DNA of 64,000 nucleotides from Sulfolobus sp. S-194 (GTDB lineage Archaea > Thermoproteota > Thermoprotei_A > Sulfolobales > Sulfolobaceae), in the NCBI RefSeq assembly GCF_012222305.1, contig NZ_CP035730.1, positions 2,507,501 to 2,571,500 on the forward strand. The letters run 5' to 3'. Positions 26,537 through 37,119 of this stretch are shown here, one piece after another. A program made the position numbers and the translations under genes. Position 1 is the stretch's first letter. Each line of letters opens with the position of its first letter. The notes under the pieces are model-generated. The model had not been told where the DNA came from, searched no databases, and worked only from the letters and a program-made list of their open reading frames with translations.

Positions 26537-27194
26537 TAGTTTAGAAAAAATAAAAGAAGAAGTTATCTCTTGTAAGAAGTGTAAATTATGGCAATTTAGA
26601 ATCAATGCAGTACCAGGTGAGGGAAATCCAAAAGCCGAAATAATGTTTGTGGGAGAAGCACCAGGGGAAAATGAAGATAAAGAGGGAAGACCATTTGTAG
26701 GTGCAGCTGGTAAATTACTTACTCAGCTGATTAAAGAAATTTTAGGATTGGAAAGAGATCAAGTATTTATTACAAATGTAGTGAAATGTAGACCGCCAAA
26801 TAATAGGGATCCAGAGGAAGAGGAGATCATGGCTTGTTCTCCCTATCTAGACAGGCAGATTGATATTATTATGCCAAAAATCATAGTAACTTTAGGGAGG
26901 CATTCTACAAAATATATTTTTAGTAAAATGGGCGAAAATTTTTCGTCTATAACAAAAGTTAGGGGTAAAAGCTATGTATGGAAATATAAGGAAAAAGAGA
27001 TTATAGTTTTTCCAACATATCATCCTGCTGCAGCACTTTATAATCCTAATCTAAGGAAAATTCTTGAGGAAGATTTTAAGAAGATAAAAGAGATAGCGAT
27101 AACCCCAAAAAGGTATACAATTGATTATTTTCTTGGTGGTAAGAATAGATCTTGGGATAAAAGGGAAGAAAGTGATAGTAACAGCAGCAAGTAA
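26532..27194 (+). CDS. family-4 (Fe-S) uracil-DNA glycosylase
   Basis: 220 residues. Four cluster cysteines are present: Cys14, Cys17, Cys86 and Cys102. Motif [17 protein letters not shown] (41-57) is the water-activating loop of family 4 and YHPAA holds the His of motif 2; TLGRHSTKY binds DNA. The enzyme removes uracil from DNA, useful in a hot environment where cytosine deaminates fast. ATG is used; the first codon overlaps the D box of the upstream guide RNA. The C-terminal 35 residues are basic and overlap the SDR gene start. Confidence 0.92.
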   Translation: MDSLEKIKEEVISCKKCKLWQFRINAVPGEGNPKAEIMFVGEAPGENEDKEGRPFVGAAGKLLTQLIKEILGLERDQVFITNVVKCRPPNNRDPEEEEIMACSPYLDRQIDIIMPKIIVTLGRHSTKYIFSKMGENFSSITKVRGKSYVWKYKEKEIIVFPTYHPAAALYNPNLRKILEEDFKKIKEIAITPKRYTIDYFLGGKNRSWDKREESDSNSSK

Positions 27195-27924
27195 AGGGAT
27201 AGGTTTTGCAACAGCTAAAAGATTTTTAGAAGAAGGTGCAAAAGTTGTTATATCTTCTCATGATGAGAATAATCTAAGGAAAGCTTATGAAAGACTAAAG
27301 AATCTCGGCGAAGTAAATTATATCTTAGCAGACTTAACAAAACCATCTGATGTTGAGAACCTAATAAAGTCTGGTTATAGTACTTTAGGCGGGCTGGATG
27401 TGTTAGTGTATGTTACTGGAAGTCCAAAACCAGGGAATTTGTTTGAATTAACAAATGAAGATTGGATTAATGCTTTTTATCTTCTTTTAATGAGTGCTGT
27501 TATAGCAGTAAGGGAAGCTGGGAAATTAATGAAAAGTGGTGGCCGGATTATTCTATCTACATCAATGACGTTAAAAGAACCTTTACCTAATTTGGACTTG
27601 TCTAACGTGGTTAGATTATCTTTAGCGGGATTAATTAAAATTGCAGCTAGAGAATTGGGAGAAAAAGGAATTTTGGTTAATGGAATAATGCCTGGCTGGA
27701 CATTAACTGATAGGGTAGATCAATTAGTTAAGGATAGAGCTAAAAGGGAAGGTAAAAGTGAAGAGGAAATAATAAGGGATATTATCAAAGATGTTCCACT
27801 AAAGAGAATTGGAAAACCTGAAGAGGTAGCCAATGTTATTTTATTCTTAGCTTCTGAGCTTTCAACATACGTAAACGGTGTATTAATTCCAGTAGATGGT
27901 GGACTTATTAAGGCAACCCTTTAA
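27136..27924 (+). CDS. short-chain dehydrogenase/reductase (SDR)
   Basis: About 262 residues. The glycine-rich NAD(P) motif is [15 protein letters not shown] (near residues 16-30), followed by the catalytic Ser region RIILSTSMTLKE and a C-terminal VNGVLIPVDGG. The conserved YxxxK is not clear: the usual position reads VVRLSLAGLIKI, so the active-site Tyr appears replaced. The start is uncertain: no ATG exists and GTG 27136 or TTG 27121/27133 all overlap the UDG gene; 27136 is used. Substrate unknown. Confidence 0.75.
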   Translation: MVRIDLGIKGKKVIVTAASKGIGFATAKRFLEEGAKVVISSHDENNLRKAYERLKNLGEVNYILADLTKPSDVENLIKSGYSTLGGLDVLVYVTGSPKPGNLFELTNEDWINAFYLLLMSAVIAVREAGKLMKSGGRIILSTSMTLKEPLPNLDLSNVVRLSLAGLIKIAARELGEKGILVNGIMPGWTLTDRVDQLVKDRAKREGKSEEEIIRDIIKDVPLKRIGKPEEVANVILFLASELSTYVNGVLIPVDGGLIKATL

Positions 27925-28035
27925 AACTATTAGCACTAATAATACTTCCTTTTTTTCTCTATCTATAGAACGACATAAAATAGTTAGTTAACGATTATAT
28001 TATAGGAAGGAGAAATATGCGTAGAGTGAGGAAAA

Positions 28036-29520
28036 GTGAAGATTATCAACTTCTACGTCGACAACTTTAGAAGTTTATCAAATATAAGGCTTGAGGATTT
28101 AGGTGGGTTAAACGTAATAGTTGGCTATAATGGTTATGGTAAAACTAACTTGCTAACAGCAATATATCTCTTTATAAAGAATCTCAATGCTGGAATAGAG
28201 AAGAGAAGTATTGAAGATAGGGATCAAGAATATATGCTGTTATGGAGAGATTATGATATAACGAAACCTATAACTATTGGTGGTGTAATAGAATTTTCTG
28301 AAGAAGAAGTTCAGAGGTCAATTGGCAAATCTCAAAAACTCAGGGTTGAGATTGTTAATAAGTTAAGATACAATAATAGATTTATTGAATGGGGTTTAGA
28401 ATCTTTTTCTGTAAATAATTCTCCGCCTACAAGAGATCAATTTGAAGAGGTAAAGCCATTATTCTCTTTAGCTTCTCAATCAGTAGAATATGTTCCTATA
28501 TTCGATCAGACATATTTTGATGCAATATTAAAGAAAATGATAGAAATGAATAGAAGTCCAATAAACATGAGAAGAAAATGGTATGATTTTGTCAATTTAA
28601 TAGGAGAAGTAATACCAGAAATTAAGGGAATAGAGTTCTGGGATTCTGGCAAACTAGTTTTAAATATCCAAAACTTACCTATTTACATAGATTTAGCAGC
28701 TAGTGGTTTTCAAAGAGTTATTCTAATGTTATTTATTTTATGGCTTAGTGGTAGAAAGATCTTATTGCTTGAGGAGCCAGAAGTAAATATGTATCCGACA
28801 TTACAATCTAGAATAATGAAGCTTATAAAAGACTGGACAAATAATAATGTTTTTCAGGTTTTCATAACCACTCATTCTCCTTACATAATTTCATCTAATG
28901 TAGATAATTATATTATTATGAAGAAGAAGAATGGTGTTTCTTCAGCTATCAGAGTCACATTAGATGAGCAACTAAGAACTATAACTGGAATTTTGAGAGT
29001 TAATTTAGGAGATATTCTCTTCAATAGACTTATTGTTTTAACTAGTGAATTAGCTGAGCCATCAGTTATTTTAAATTGGCTTAGAAGAATAGGGATTTCT
29101 AATGACGAGTTAGGAATAGGAATATATAAGGTGAACAACGAGTTAGAACTCCAATTATGGTTAAAAATGCGTGAAATGTTAGGGTTAGATGTGATTTTCT
29201 TAGGCTTGTGTGATAAGATTGATATTAATTTAAAGGATTATTGCGTACCGTTAGGGAGAGAAATAGAAAATTATTATACAAAAGGGAGATTGATCGATGT
29301 TATTAGAAAGTTTGGTGTTTATCCAGATGAAAAAGAGTTAAGAGATTTAACTAAAGAGGAAACCTATCGTTGGTTAGTTAATGTGTTTAAGAAGAGGGGA
29401 ATTGATTATGATAAGATTAGAAATAGTATAGGTGAACTAGTAACGATGCATGATGGTGTTGAGATGCCAAAAGAAATGGAAATACTTGCAAATAAAATTA
29501 AATCTTTAGAATCTATATAA
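28036..29520 (+). CDS. OLD/RecF-like AAA ATPase with degenerate C-terminal region
   Basis: 494 residues from GTG. Walker A is GYNGYGKTN (30-38), an ABC-like signature precedes Walker B LLLEEPEVNMYP and the switch FITTHSPYIIS, all typical of OLD-family ATPases. The C-terminal half sits where OLD proteins carry a TOPRIM nuclease; here LIVLTSELAEPSV and LGLCDKID occupy those positions but the E and DxD pattern is incomplete, so nuclease activity is doubtful. It is followed after 7 bases by a DUF131 protein gene. Roles from phage exclusion to DNA repair are possible; none is shown. Confidence 0.75.
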   Translation: MKIINFYVDNFRSLSNIRLEDLGGLNVIVGYNGYGKTNLLTAIYLFIKNLNAGIEKRSIEDRDQEYMLLWRDYDITKPITIGGVIEFSEEEVQRSIGKSQKLRVEIVNKLRYNNRFIEWGLESFSVNNSPPTRDQFEEVKPLFSLASQSVEYVPIFDQTYFDAILKKMIEMNRSPINMRRKWYDFVNLIGEVIPEIKGIEFWDSGKLVLNIQNLPIYIDLAASGFQRVILMLFILWLSGRKILLLEEPEVNMYPTLQSRIMKLIKDWTNNNVFQVFITTHSPYIISSNVDNYIIMKKKNGVSSAIRVTLDEQLRTITGILRVNLGDILFNRLIVLTSELAEPSVILNWLRRIGISNDELGIGIYKVNNELELQLWLKMREMLGLDVIFLGLCDKIDINLKDYCVPLGREIENYYTKGRLIDVIRKFGVYPDEKELRDLTKEETYRWLVNVFKKRGIDYDKIRNSIGELVTMHDGVEMPKEMEILANKIKSLESI

Positions 29521-29527
29521 TAAAAGT

Positions 29528-29812
29528 ATGAGTGAGTTACTATTTGCTATTGGTTTAACTGCCATATTTTTAGGTCTCGTATTAGTAATCGTAGATTTCT
29601 TCCTAGAAGTTATGAAGAATGAAAAAAGAAGAGCAGAAGAGGAAGAAAATAAGCAAGGAGAACAAAGAAGTGAATATGGAGGAGTTATATTTATAGGACC
29701 TATTCCTATAGTTTTTGGAAGCAATAAAAAAATAGCAAAAACTATGTTAATTTTAGGTATAATAATATTTATTATCCTTTTAGTACTTACAATTGTTATA
29801 ACATACCTCTAG
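29528..29812 (+). CDS. DUF131 small membrane protein
   Basis: 94 residues with helices at about 6-26 and 70-93 and a cytoplasmic charged linker ([15 protein letters not shown]). [18 protein letters not shown] is the signature of the archaeal DUF131/TIGR00304 family. Function unknown. It follows the OLD-like ATPase by 7 bases in the same direction, suggesting co-transcription. Its end overlaps the convergent glutamate dehydrogenase gene by 17 bases. Confidence 0.8.
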   Translation: MSELLFAIGLTAIFLGLVLVIVDFFLEVMKNEKRRAEEEENKQGEQRSEYGGVIFIGPIPIVFGSNKKIAKTMLILGIIIFIILLVLTIVITYL

Positions 29813-31064
29813 CTTTCATAGCATTTACTACTCTTTCAATTGAAATTGCCATTGCAGCTGTCCTTAGATCTTGATCACCTAGCTTGTTATATTTTTGATA
29901 TACTCCCTCAAATGCATTTTCCATTCTTTGTATAATCAGTTTTCTAGCTTCTTCTTCACTCATTATCTCTCCCATTTTATTATTAGCCCATTCCACATAA
30001 CTCCCAACAACTCCACCAGCATTAGCTAAAATATCTGGAATTACTGGTATTCCTCGCTCTTTCATTATAGCATCTGCATCTGCAGTAAGAGGCCCATTAG
30101 CCCCTTCTACAATTAATTTAGCCTTTACTTTTGGTGCATTAAACTTGTTTATTACATTTTCTAAAGCTGCCGGAATAAGAATGTCAGATTCGGATATTAG
30201 TAATTCATCGTTTGTGACTTTCTTACCAGATGGATAATTAATTACTGAACCAGTTGATTCTTTTATCTCTATTATTTTTTGAACATCAATACCATTAAGA
30301 TCTATCACACCACCTTTAGAATCGCTAACTCCAACTATTTTAGCTCCCATTTCTTGCAAGAATTTTGCTGTATAAGTACCTACATTTCCAAATCCTTGAA
30401 TTATTACTGTTGCACCTTCAATCCCGCCTAAGAATTTTTTAGCTGAAGCTTTAGCTATGGTAGCAACTCCAAGTCCAGTACTATATATTCGTGCAGGTAG
30501 TCCTCCCAATTCTATAGGTTTACCAGTGAACACTGCGAAATCAACTTTTCCGGTTATCTTTATGTACTCATCTAAATACCAAGCCATAATCTGTGGATTA
30601 GTATTTACATCTGGTGCTGGTATATCTATGTCACTTCCAATATACTTATATAGTGCATCTACATATCTACGGGATAAAGCTTCTAACTCTTCTTTTGTTA
30701 GCTTTGAAGGATCAACTCTTATACCTCCTTTTCCACCTCCATAAGGTAATTGAAGTAATGAGTTTTTCCATGTCATCATCATAGATAATGCTATAACTTC
30801 GTCTTGTGTAACATCTGGATGGTATCGTACTCCTCCTTTGTAAGGCCCTAATGCACTATTATGTTGCGATCTCCATCCTACAAATGTTTTCACTTTACCA
30901 TCGGATCCTTTAATTTCAATTTTTACTTGTATTACTCTTTCTGGCGTTGATAAAACTTGTAAAACATCTTCTGTTAGGCCTAAAATTTCACCTACATGGT
31001 ATAACTTTTTAACTTGTTGATCATAAAGATTTGAGGTAAGGGTTTCCTGGACGGCCGAATTCAT
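29796..31064 (-). CDS. gdhA: NAD(P)-dependent glutamate dehydrogenase
   Basis: 422 residues, normal for hexameric archaeal [27 protein letters not shown] contains the substrate lysine region, the catalytic lysine is in [22 protein letters not shown] binds the nucleotide and [13 protein letters not shown] follows. It interconverts glutamate and 2-oxoglutarate plus ammonia. A separate transcription unit with an A/T-rich promoter around 31085-31100. No extension or break. Confidence 0.96.
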   Translation of the reverse strand: MNSAVQETLTSNLYDQQVKKLYHVGEILGLTEDVLQVLSTPERVIQVKIEIKGSDGKVKTFVGWRSQHNSALGPYKGGVRYHPDVTQDEVIALSMMMTWKNSLLQLPYGGGKGGIRVDPSKLTKEELEALSRRYVDALYKYIGSDIDIPAPDVNTNPQIMAWYLDEYIKITGKVDFAVFTGKPIELGGLPARIYSTGLGVATIAKASAKKFLGGIEGATVIIQGFGNVGTYTAKFLQEMGAKIVGVSDSKGGVIDLNGIDVQKIIEIKESTGSVINYPSGKKVTNDELLISESDILIPAALENVINKFNAPKVKAKLIVEGANGPLTADADAIMKERGIPVIPDILANAGGVVGSYVEWANNKMGEIMSEEEARKLIIQRMENAFEGVYQKYNKLGDQDLRTAAMAISIERVVNAMKARGML

Positions 31065-31141
31065 AATCTCGTTCTCTATATTCTCAATCTAAAAATTTTA
31101 ACTTATCTATATACTTTACTTTAGTTGTTTTAACTTACAAT

Positions 31142-32449
31142 TTATCTCTGTCTAAAAAGAATAATTATTGCTGAGACTATTACAGTAAATACTATCGCAA
31201 TTATTAACCCTTCATTAAAGTTTACTAAAGAATAAGGTAAAGTCTTATATGTAGTATATGTGACGTTTATATAATTCTGGTTTAAACTTACAAATTGATT
31301 TCCTAAATAATCTAGTTTTATTGTATAGTTATGAAATAGACTATTATAGATAAGCTCCTCTAATAATATATGCGATTGTTGCGAGAAATATAAATAAGCT
31401 GTAGTATTAGCACTCACATTTCTATAAAGCATTGCATTTACTATGCTCCCATTAACAAGCTTAATAGGAGTAGTATTTACATAGCTAAATAATCTTTCAT
31501 TCCACGTAATTGTAGTACCGTTAGAAGGCATAAATGTTATAACTAAGTCATTAATTGGTTTAAAGTATAGTTCAAAATTTACATTTAGTCCATAAAAAGT
31601 CTCTGGTTCAACAAGTTTTCCTTCATGGGGATAAAGTAAATATACTATTTGTCCTACATAATTACCAGATATTAAAGGATAATATGTTTCAACATAGTTG
31701 CTGGCTTGTAAGGTTTTTGATGTGGAACTGTATAAGTATTCTATGTAGAGATAAGGTTGTGATAAATATGGATTCGTATTAGAATTTAATGTAATGTTAA
31801 ATTCGTTATAATAATTTAATAAACTCATAATTAACGTAGAGCCGTTATATGTTGTAGAATAATTAGCTAAGTATCCATTATAAAGTATCTCGTATTCCTG
31901 GAAATACGAAGAGTTGTATACTATAAAATAATCGTATGCGGTAATGTTTTCCCCATTTATAGTGTAGTTTTGGATTTTTGCGAAAAACATTACATATGTA
32001 GAGCTGGTAACTAGAGCATATGTGTTGTTTAGCAATAGGAATGGTAATATGTAAGGATATTTTACGTTTATTATATCTGTAAATAAGTTAATAGAATAAT
32101 TACCTTGTTGTATAAAAGTAAAGTTCTTTGTAAAATTCCCAGAAATAGCGACATTAATTGTTGTTCCAGTGATATTTGTTACAGCATAGTTTACTATATA
32201 AGAGGAAATTACTTTTTGTACTGTTGTTGGCTTTACTGTTGTAGTAGTTGTTTTATTAACTAGACTTGTTTGTGTTTCATTTATTGTAACACTCTTTTCT
32301 AACACTATTTTATATTCTAGATTTTTATAAATAGTTATGTTATTAATTACTTGAACATGATTATAGTTATTATATACCGTTGGCAATGAATTAGCTATTA
32401 TTAAAGGCAAGGGTAATATTAACAATAGGAGTAAAATACTTTTAATCAT
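31142..32449 (-). CDS. secreted membrane-anchored glycoprotein of unknown function
   Basis: 435 residues: signal peptide (about 1-20), Thr-rich stretch (NKTTTTTVKPTT, about 65-77), a long beta-rich extracellular part with very many N-glycosylation sequons and a C-terminal membrane helix (about 408-430) ending RQR. No enzyme motif found. A type-I surface protein like others in Sulfolobales; homologues probably exist but I do not recognise the family. Divergent from the NUDIX gene, 54 bases between starts. Confidence 0.65.
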   Translation of the reverse strand: MIKSILLLLLILPLPLIIANSLPTVYNNYNHVQVINNITIYKNLEYKIVLEKSVTINETQTSLVNKTTTTTVKPTTVQKVISSYIVNYAVTNITGTTINVAISGNFTKNFTFIQQGNYSINLFTDIINVKYPYILPFLLLNNTYALVTSSTYVMFFAKIQNYTINGENITAYDYFIVYNSSYFQEYEILYNGYLANYSTTYNGSTLIMSLLNYYNEFNITLNSNTNPYLSQPYLYIEYLYSSTSKTLQASNYVETYYPLISGNYVGQIVYLLYPHEGKLVEPETFYGLNVNFELYFKPINDLVITFMPSNGTTITWNERLFSYVNTTPIKLVNGSIVNAMLYRNVSANTTAYLYFSQQSHILLEELIYNSLFHNYTIKLDYLGNQFVSLNQNYINVTYTTYKTLPYSLVNFNEGLIIAIVFTVIVSAIIILFRQR

Positions 32450-32503
32450 CTCATTTCTACGTAAACTAACTATATATTAACTTTTTTCCCATGTAAACTT
32501 TAT

Positions 32504-32944
32504 ATGGAATATCCTTTAGTAGCAGTAGGAGGAGTTATTTTCAATAAAGATAGAAAAGTTTTACTTGTAAAAAGAAAAAATCCGCCGAATAAAGGTAACT
32601 GGGCTATACCTGGAGGGAAAGTAAAATATGGTGAAACATTAGAAGAAGCTGTCAAGAGGGAGATTAAAGAAGAAACAAACTTAAATGTGAAGGTAAAGGA
32701 GTTATTGGCTATAGTTGAAATAATTAAGGAAGGATTTCACTATGTTATTCTAGATTTTATATGTGAAGATATTGGAGGAGAGCTTATGGCAAGTAGCGAT
32801 GCAGAAGATGCTAGATTTTTCTCCTTTGGCGAATTAGCAAACGTAGCAACTAGTCCTACTACTATAGAGATGTTAAAAAGATATTTTGACGGTGAAAAAA
32901 CGCCAATTATAATAACGGAAAGATCTACTCAAATCTCCAGGTAG
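32504..32944 (+). CDS. NUDIX hydrolase
   Basis: 146 residues. The Nudix box is complete: [18 protein letters not shown] followed by KEETNL, giving GX5EX7REUXEEXGU with one change at the last glycine. [18 protein letters not shown] and WAIPGG precede it. It probably hydrolyses ADP-ribose or another NDP-X; the exact substrate cannot be read. The ATG is leaderless-type. Its end overlaps the convergent cysS gene by 20 bases. Confidence 0.9.
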   Translation: MEYPLVAVGGVIFNKDRKVLLVKRKNPPNKGNWAIPGGKVKYGETLEEAVKREIKEETNLNVKVKELLAIVEIIKEGFHYVILDFICEDIGGELMASSDAEDARFFSFGELANVATSPTTIEMLKRYFDGEKTPIIITERSTQISR

Positions 32945-34331
32945 ATTTGTCTTTACTATCTAATACCTTTACTCCAGCATTAGCTAAAATAGCCCTTATT
33001 TGATCACTTAAATCGTACATCTTTTTCATTCTGAGCTGATTTCTTATTTCTACTACTGCATCTATCACTTTGCTTAACATCTCATATGTGGGATAGAATT
33101 CTTCATCCATTACTCCAAATACGTAGTTGAATTGTCTAAGTGCATCAAATGCTAACATTGCTGACATAAAGTCTCTACTATATTGTATTTTTCCGAAAAC
33201 TAAGCTAACAATTTCATGAATATATGATAATGCTTTTGCTGTATCAAAATCTTCACTCATAGCTGCATGAAAATCTTTAATTAATTCTACAATATTTCTT
33301 TGTACTTGTATGTCCTCATCTTTTGAATAATATTTACGACCTTCTTTAATGACATCTCTAATTATACTCATTGCATCTTTTAGTCTTGTTAAGGCATTTC
33401 TTGCTTGCTCTAACGAGTCCTCATTAAAATCTAGACTACTTCTGTAATGTGATGAGAGATACCAATATCGTAATACTGAGGGGCCCCATTTTTTTAGTGC
33501 CTCGTTAAGTGGAATTATGTTTCCAAGAGACTTACTCATCTTTTCTTTTCTTATAGTAAGGTAAGACACATGAACCCAATATTTTACCCATTGTTTTCCA
33601 AGTAGTGCCTCACTTTGTGCTCTCTCATTCTCATGATGAGGAAAAATAAGATCTATTCCTCCGCCGTGAATATCAAATCTTTCACCTAGATACCTAGTTG
33701 ACATAGTTGAACATTCGATGTGCCATCCAGGTCTTCCCTTACCCCAAGGTGATTCCCAATAAGGTTCACCCGGCTTCCACGCTTTCCATAATGCGAAGTC
33801 GTAGGAATGCTTCTTCTCCTTGACGAATTCTTCTCCTTGATTCCATTCTTCTTTTTTAGTTCCAGAAAGTAATCCGTAAGAAGGAAATGAATCAACATCA
33901 AAATATACACTGCCGCTCTTTGCTACATAAGCATGTCCTTTATCTATCAATTTTTGTATGAAATTTATAATTTCCTTAATATGATAGGTTACTCTAGGGT
34001 GTTGGTCTATTTCGATCTTTAATTGGGTTAATGCATTAAGGTAGTCTTTTGTGTAAAAATCTACAATTTCTGTCCAATCTTTACCTGTTTCTTGTGCTTT
34101 CTTTATTATCTTATCATCTATATCTGTAATGTTTTGAACTCTAATAACATTATATCCCCTTAATCTTAGATATCTAACCATTGCGTCAAAGGATACAAAT
34201 GTTCTACCGTGTCCTATATGAAGGTAATCATATACTGTTGGACCACATACATACATTTTGACAGTTTGCGGTTCTACTGTCTCTAAAGGTTGAATATTTC
34301 TTCCTAATGTGTTGTAAATTCTAATTTGCAT
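32925..34331 (-). CDS. cysS: cysteinyl-tRNA synthetase
   Basis: 468 residues. The class Ia motifs are HIGHGRT (ATP binding) and KMSKSLGN; zinc ligands are expected in [11 protein letters not shown] and in [10 protein letters not shown] with [15 protein letters not shown] opens the protein. ATG 34331 overlaps the end of the PGI gene by 11 bases and has GAGGATGAG upstream, giving the best start; an upstream in-frame Met was rejected. It charges tRNA-Cys in the cytoplasm. Confidence 0.96.
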   Translation of the reverse strand: MQIRIYNTLGRNIQPLETVEPQTVKMYVCGPTVYDYLHIGHGRTFVSFDAMVRYLRLRGYNVIRVQNITDIDDKIIKKAQETGKDWTEIVDFYTKDYLNALTQLKIEIDQHPRVTYHIKEIINFIQKLIDKGHAYVAKSGSVYFDVDSFPSYGLLSGTKKEEWNQGEEFVKEKKHSYDFALWKAWKPGEPYWESPWGKGRPGWHIECSTMSTRYLGERFDIHGGGIDLIFPHHENERAQSEALLGKQWVKYWVHVSYLTIRKEKMSKSLGNIIPLNEALKKWGPSVLRYWYLSSHYRSSLDFNEDSLEQARNALTRLKDAMSIIRDVIKEGRKYYSKDEDIQVQRNIVELIKDFHAAMSEDFDTAKALSYIHEIVSLVFGKIQYSRDFMSAMLAFDALRQFNYVFGVMDEEFYPTYEMLSKVIDAVVEIRNQLRMKKMYDLSDQIRAILANAGVKVLDSKDKSTWRFE

Positions 34332-35247
34332 TAATCTCATCCTCAAATAACTTAGAGGTTTTTTCCCTTATTTTTGGTATTATATTGAGTTGTTCGGGTT
34401 TAACTCCTAATAACATTGCTAGTTTAACTGATGTAAGACCGGCTAATAGTATTAAACTAGAAATGTTCTTTAAAATTGATTGATATAAGGGATATATTTT
34501 ATATGCGTTGATTAAATTTGCGGACTCTTCATCAAGTTTGTCCGAAACTATAACAATTGGATAAAAAGTATAGGGGGAAGGATATGAATATAATTCTATC
34601 TCATTATGATTTGCTTCTGGTAACTCATTAAAAAATGCAGGATATTTTGCGTTCTCATTAATTTCTTGTTTAAATCTTTCGGCTATTGGAAGAAAAGTTG
34701 ATGAATAGATTATCGGTATTTTACCAATAATTTGGGAAGCTAAAATCTCAGAAATTTCATTTAACTTAGAATAATCTTTAATTCCCTCCACTAGTTCGTT
34801 TACATTATAGTTAGTCCCTAGGCCTTCGTTAACTATTCTAATAAGATAAGTAAAAATATATGGGAATACAAATCTGGTTTGTAAACCTTTAGGAAGTTTT
34901 ATCACTGGTAAATTGTATTTGTTTGCTATTTCTTCAATTTTTCCGCCAGATGTTATTACTATAGCTTTTCTAGTTTTTTTTAGAGAAGTTAATAATGCAA
35001 ATATTGTTTCTGTAGTATTTCCAGAATAACTAACTGCAATAACTGTACTCCTTTCATTTACCTTTACCTTATAACCCCTAAATAATTGGTATTTAACTGG
35101 TAGGTCTAAGATTTCTAGTATTCTTCCAGGTATTCCACTTCCTCCTATTCCTAAATAGACGAGTTCCTCAATCTTTTCTATAGTAGGTATACTTATGTTT
35201 AAAGCCTCTTGAAAAAAATTAATCCAATTTTCATATGGATTATTCAC
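34321..35247 (-). CDS. bifunctional phosphoglucose/phosphomannose isomerase
   Basis: 308 residues with two SIS domains. [15 protein letters not shown] and [16 protein letters not shown] are the sugar-phosphate binding loops; the archaeal PGI/PMI block [16 protein letters not shown] provides the catalytic Glu and His. It isomerises glucose 6-phosphate, mannose 6-phosphate and fructose 6-phosphate in the cytosol. It overlaps cysS downstream and a small hypothetical gene upstream, so three genes form one minus-strand operon. Confidence 0.92.
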   Translation of the reverse strand: MNNPYENWINFFQEALNISIPTIEKIEELVYLGIGGSGIPGRILEILDLPVKYQLFRGYKVKVNERSTVIAVSYSGNTTETIFALLTSLKKTRKAIVITSGGKIEEIANKYNLPVIKLPKGLQTRFVFPYIFTYLIRIVNEGLGTNYNVNELVEGIKDYSKLNEISEILASQIIGKIPIIYSSTFLPIAERFKQEINENAKYPAFFNELPEANHNEIELYSYPSPYTFYPIVIVSDKLDEESANLINAYKIYPLYQSILKNISSLILLAGLTSVKLAMLLGVKPEQLNIIPKIREKTSKLFEDEINAN

Positions 35248-35680
35248 TTTTAATCACCATTGATATATTAATCGATGGTGGATTAGAAGAAATTGATGCA
35301 GTTATACTCTCTATTCCAATTTTCCTTAAATTAGGCCTTAATTGTAACAAAGAAGAAGAGACATAAAGGGATATTATAGATAAATACTCCTCAAAAAGAC
35401 TAGATATTCTACTGTTAACTAGAGTAGAATAATTTGTGGGTTGTAATAAGAATAGTAAGGAAACATTTATTCTTTCTACAAGAATTAAGAAGTTCGAAAT
35501 AGCTTCATTCCAATTTTGCGACTTTATGGAATTTTCAAGTTTATCAAATATTTCTAGCTGTTTTTTACTTTCTGCCCTTAGAAATTTTAATATTTCAGCC
35601 TCATTAAAACTTAAACCAGCTTCACTTATAGTTTCAAGTTTTTTTATTAAATCCTCAAATAGATTTCTTGTTATCTCCAT
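35240..35680 (-). CDS. hypothetical helical protein upstream of PGI
   Basis: 146 residues, no recognised family. The N-terminal two thirds is helical with a possible coiled coil ([20 protein letters not shown]), and the C-terminal part has beta-like segments ([19 protein letters not shown]). No membrane segment or catalytic motif. It overlaps the PGI start by 8 bases and is probably the first gene of that operon. Codon use is like its neighbours. Confidence 0.6.
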   Translation of the reverse strand: MEITRNLFEDLIKKLETISEAGLSFNEAEILKFLRAESKKQLEIFDKLENSIKSQNWNEAISNFLILVERINVSLLFLLQPTNYSTLVNSRISSLFEEYLSIISLYVSSSLLQLRPNLRKIGIESITASISSNPPSINISMVIKSE

Positions 35681-35730
35681 AAAAGAATCTTATTAATACT
35701 ATATAAAAAGGTCTTCTCTTAATTTAATGT

Positions 35731-37053
35731 ATGGAAACTTTAGTAGTAGTAGGTGGCGGAGCTGCTGGAATGAGTGCTTCTTCAAGAGTTAGGAGATTAA
35801 AGCCAGACATGGAAATTGTTGTATTTGAATCAACAAAAATGGTTAGTCATGCACCTTGTGGAATTCCTTATTTCGTTGAAGGACTATTTAATGATGAGAA
35901 TCTTTTTATGACCTATACCCCGCAATTTTTTGAAGAAAAGAGAAAAATTCATGTAAAAACTAATACGAAAGTAACAGATATTGATTTTGATTCCAGAGTA
36001 GTATATGGAGAATCTAGAGAAGGAAAAATTAAAGCTGAATATGATTATTTAGTTATTAGTACAGGAGCTTTACCTAGAAAAATTCCAGTTGAAAGTGGAA
36101 ATGATAGGATTTTTTATGCACACCATCCAGCTAACGCCGTAGAGTTAAGGGAGAAGCTATGGTCTTTAAATACTATCGCAATAGTAGGAGGTGGAATATT
36201 AGGTATAGAAATGGCGGAGGCATTAACTCATATAGGCAAAAAGGTAATTTTGATTCATAGAAGTAAGTATTTGCTAAATAAGACTATAGACATTGAACTG
36301 GGAAATATAATAACGCAAAGAGTTTCTAAAGATGCAGAAGTTAGACTTAACGAGAGCGTTGAGACTATAAAGGAAAGCGGTAGGTTAATAGTTACAGATA
36401 AGGGAAAGTACCAAGTAGATGGTACTATAATAGCAATAGGAGTCACACCGAATGTTGAACTAGTAAAAGATAAAATAAAATTAGGAGAGACCGGAGCTAT
36501 AAAGGTTGATGACCATATGAGGACTAATTATAGGGAAGTTTATTCGGCTGGTGATAACACTGAATCAGTAAATATAATATCTAAGAAACCCGCATGGGTT
36601 CCTTTTGCACCAGTTGCGAATAAAATGGGTTTCGTCGCTGGAAATAACATAGGTGGTCATGAAATGAGATTCCCAGGAGTCGTAAATACTCAAATTACTA
36701 AGTATAAAGAGTTTTATATAGGAAGAGTGGGCTTACAAGAAGATGAGGCAAGACTTCACGGATTTAAACCTATATCAGCAACTATTAGCGGGAAGACTAG
36801 AGCTAGATATTATCCTGATGCTAAAGATATTCATGTAAAGATTATAGCTGATGAAAATACGAAGAGAATTTTAGGTGCACAGATCGTTGGTGGCGAAGAG
36901 GTACTAGGGCGAATAGATATGATGGCTGCAGCAATAATGAAAGGTTTTACTATAGAAGATACATTCTTCATTGAGATGGGTTACTTACCAGCAATTAGCA
37001 GAGTTTGGGATCCAGTAATTGTAGCAATTAGACAACTTATGAAAGATGAATAA
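35731..37053 (+). CDS. CoA-disulfide-reductase-like FAD/NAD(P)H oxidoreductase
   Basis: 440 residues. FAD fold VVVGGGAAGMSASSRVRRL, redox cysteine in SHAPCGIPYFVEG (about residue 46), NAD(P)H fold IAIVGGGILGIEMAEAL, second FAD motif VYSAGDNTE and a C-terminal dimerisation domain. The single active cysteine places it with CoA-disulfide reductases and Nox-type enzymes, reducing CoA disulfide, polysulfide or O2. The exact acceptor is not settled. It stands alone, followed by a dyad upstream of nurA. Confidence 0.9.
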   Translation: METLVVVGGGAAGMSASSRVRRLKPDMEIVVFESTKMVSHAPCGIPYFVEGLFNDENLFMTYTPQFFEEKRKIHVKTNTKVTDIDFDSRVVYGESREGKIKAEYDYLVISTGALPRKIPVESGNDRIFYAHHPANAVELREKLWSLNTIAIVGGGILGIEMAEALTHIGKKVILIHRSKYLLNKTIDIELGNIITQRVSKDAEVRLNESVETIKESGRLIVTDKGKYQVDGTIIAIGVTPNVELVKDKIKLGETGAIKVDDHMRTNYREVYSAGDNTESVNIISKKPAWVPFAPVANKMGFVAGNNIGGHEMRFPGVVNTQITKYKEFYIGRVGLQEDEARLHGFKPISATISGKTRARYYPDAKDIHVKIIADENTKRILGAQIVGGEEVLGRIDMMAAAIMKGFTIEDTFFIEMGYLPAISRVWDPVIVAIRQLMKDE

Positions 37054-37059
37054 GAAGAG

Positions 37060-37079
37060 GTAATACTCATTGGTATTAC
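37060..37079 (+). promoter_or_regulatory. GTAATAC/GTATTAC dyad upstream of the nurA-herA cassette
   Basis: A perfect 7-bp inverted repeat with a 6-base spacer ends just upstream of an ATATTTAAATATT TATA region; nurA begins about 30 bases after that TATA. It may be an operator, or a transcription end hairpin for the preceding gene. Position favours the former, but sequence alone does not decide. Confidence 0.4.
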
Positions 37080-37119
37080 GCCATATTTAAATATTTCTCT
37101 CGATATTTTTATATGAAAG

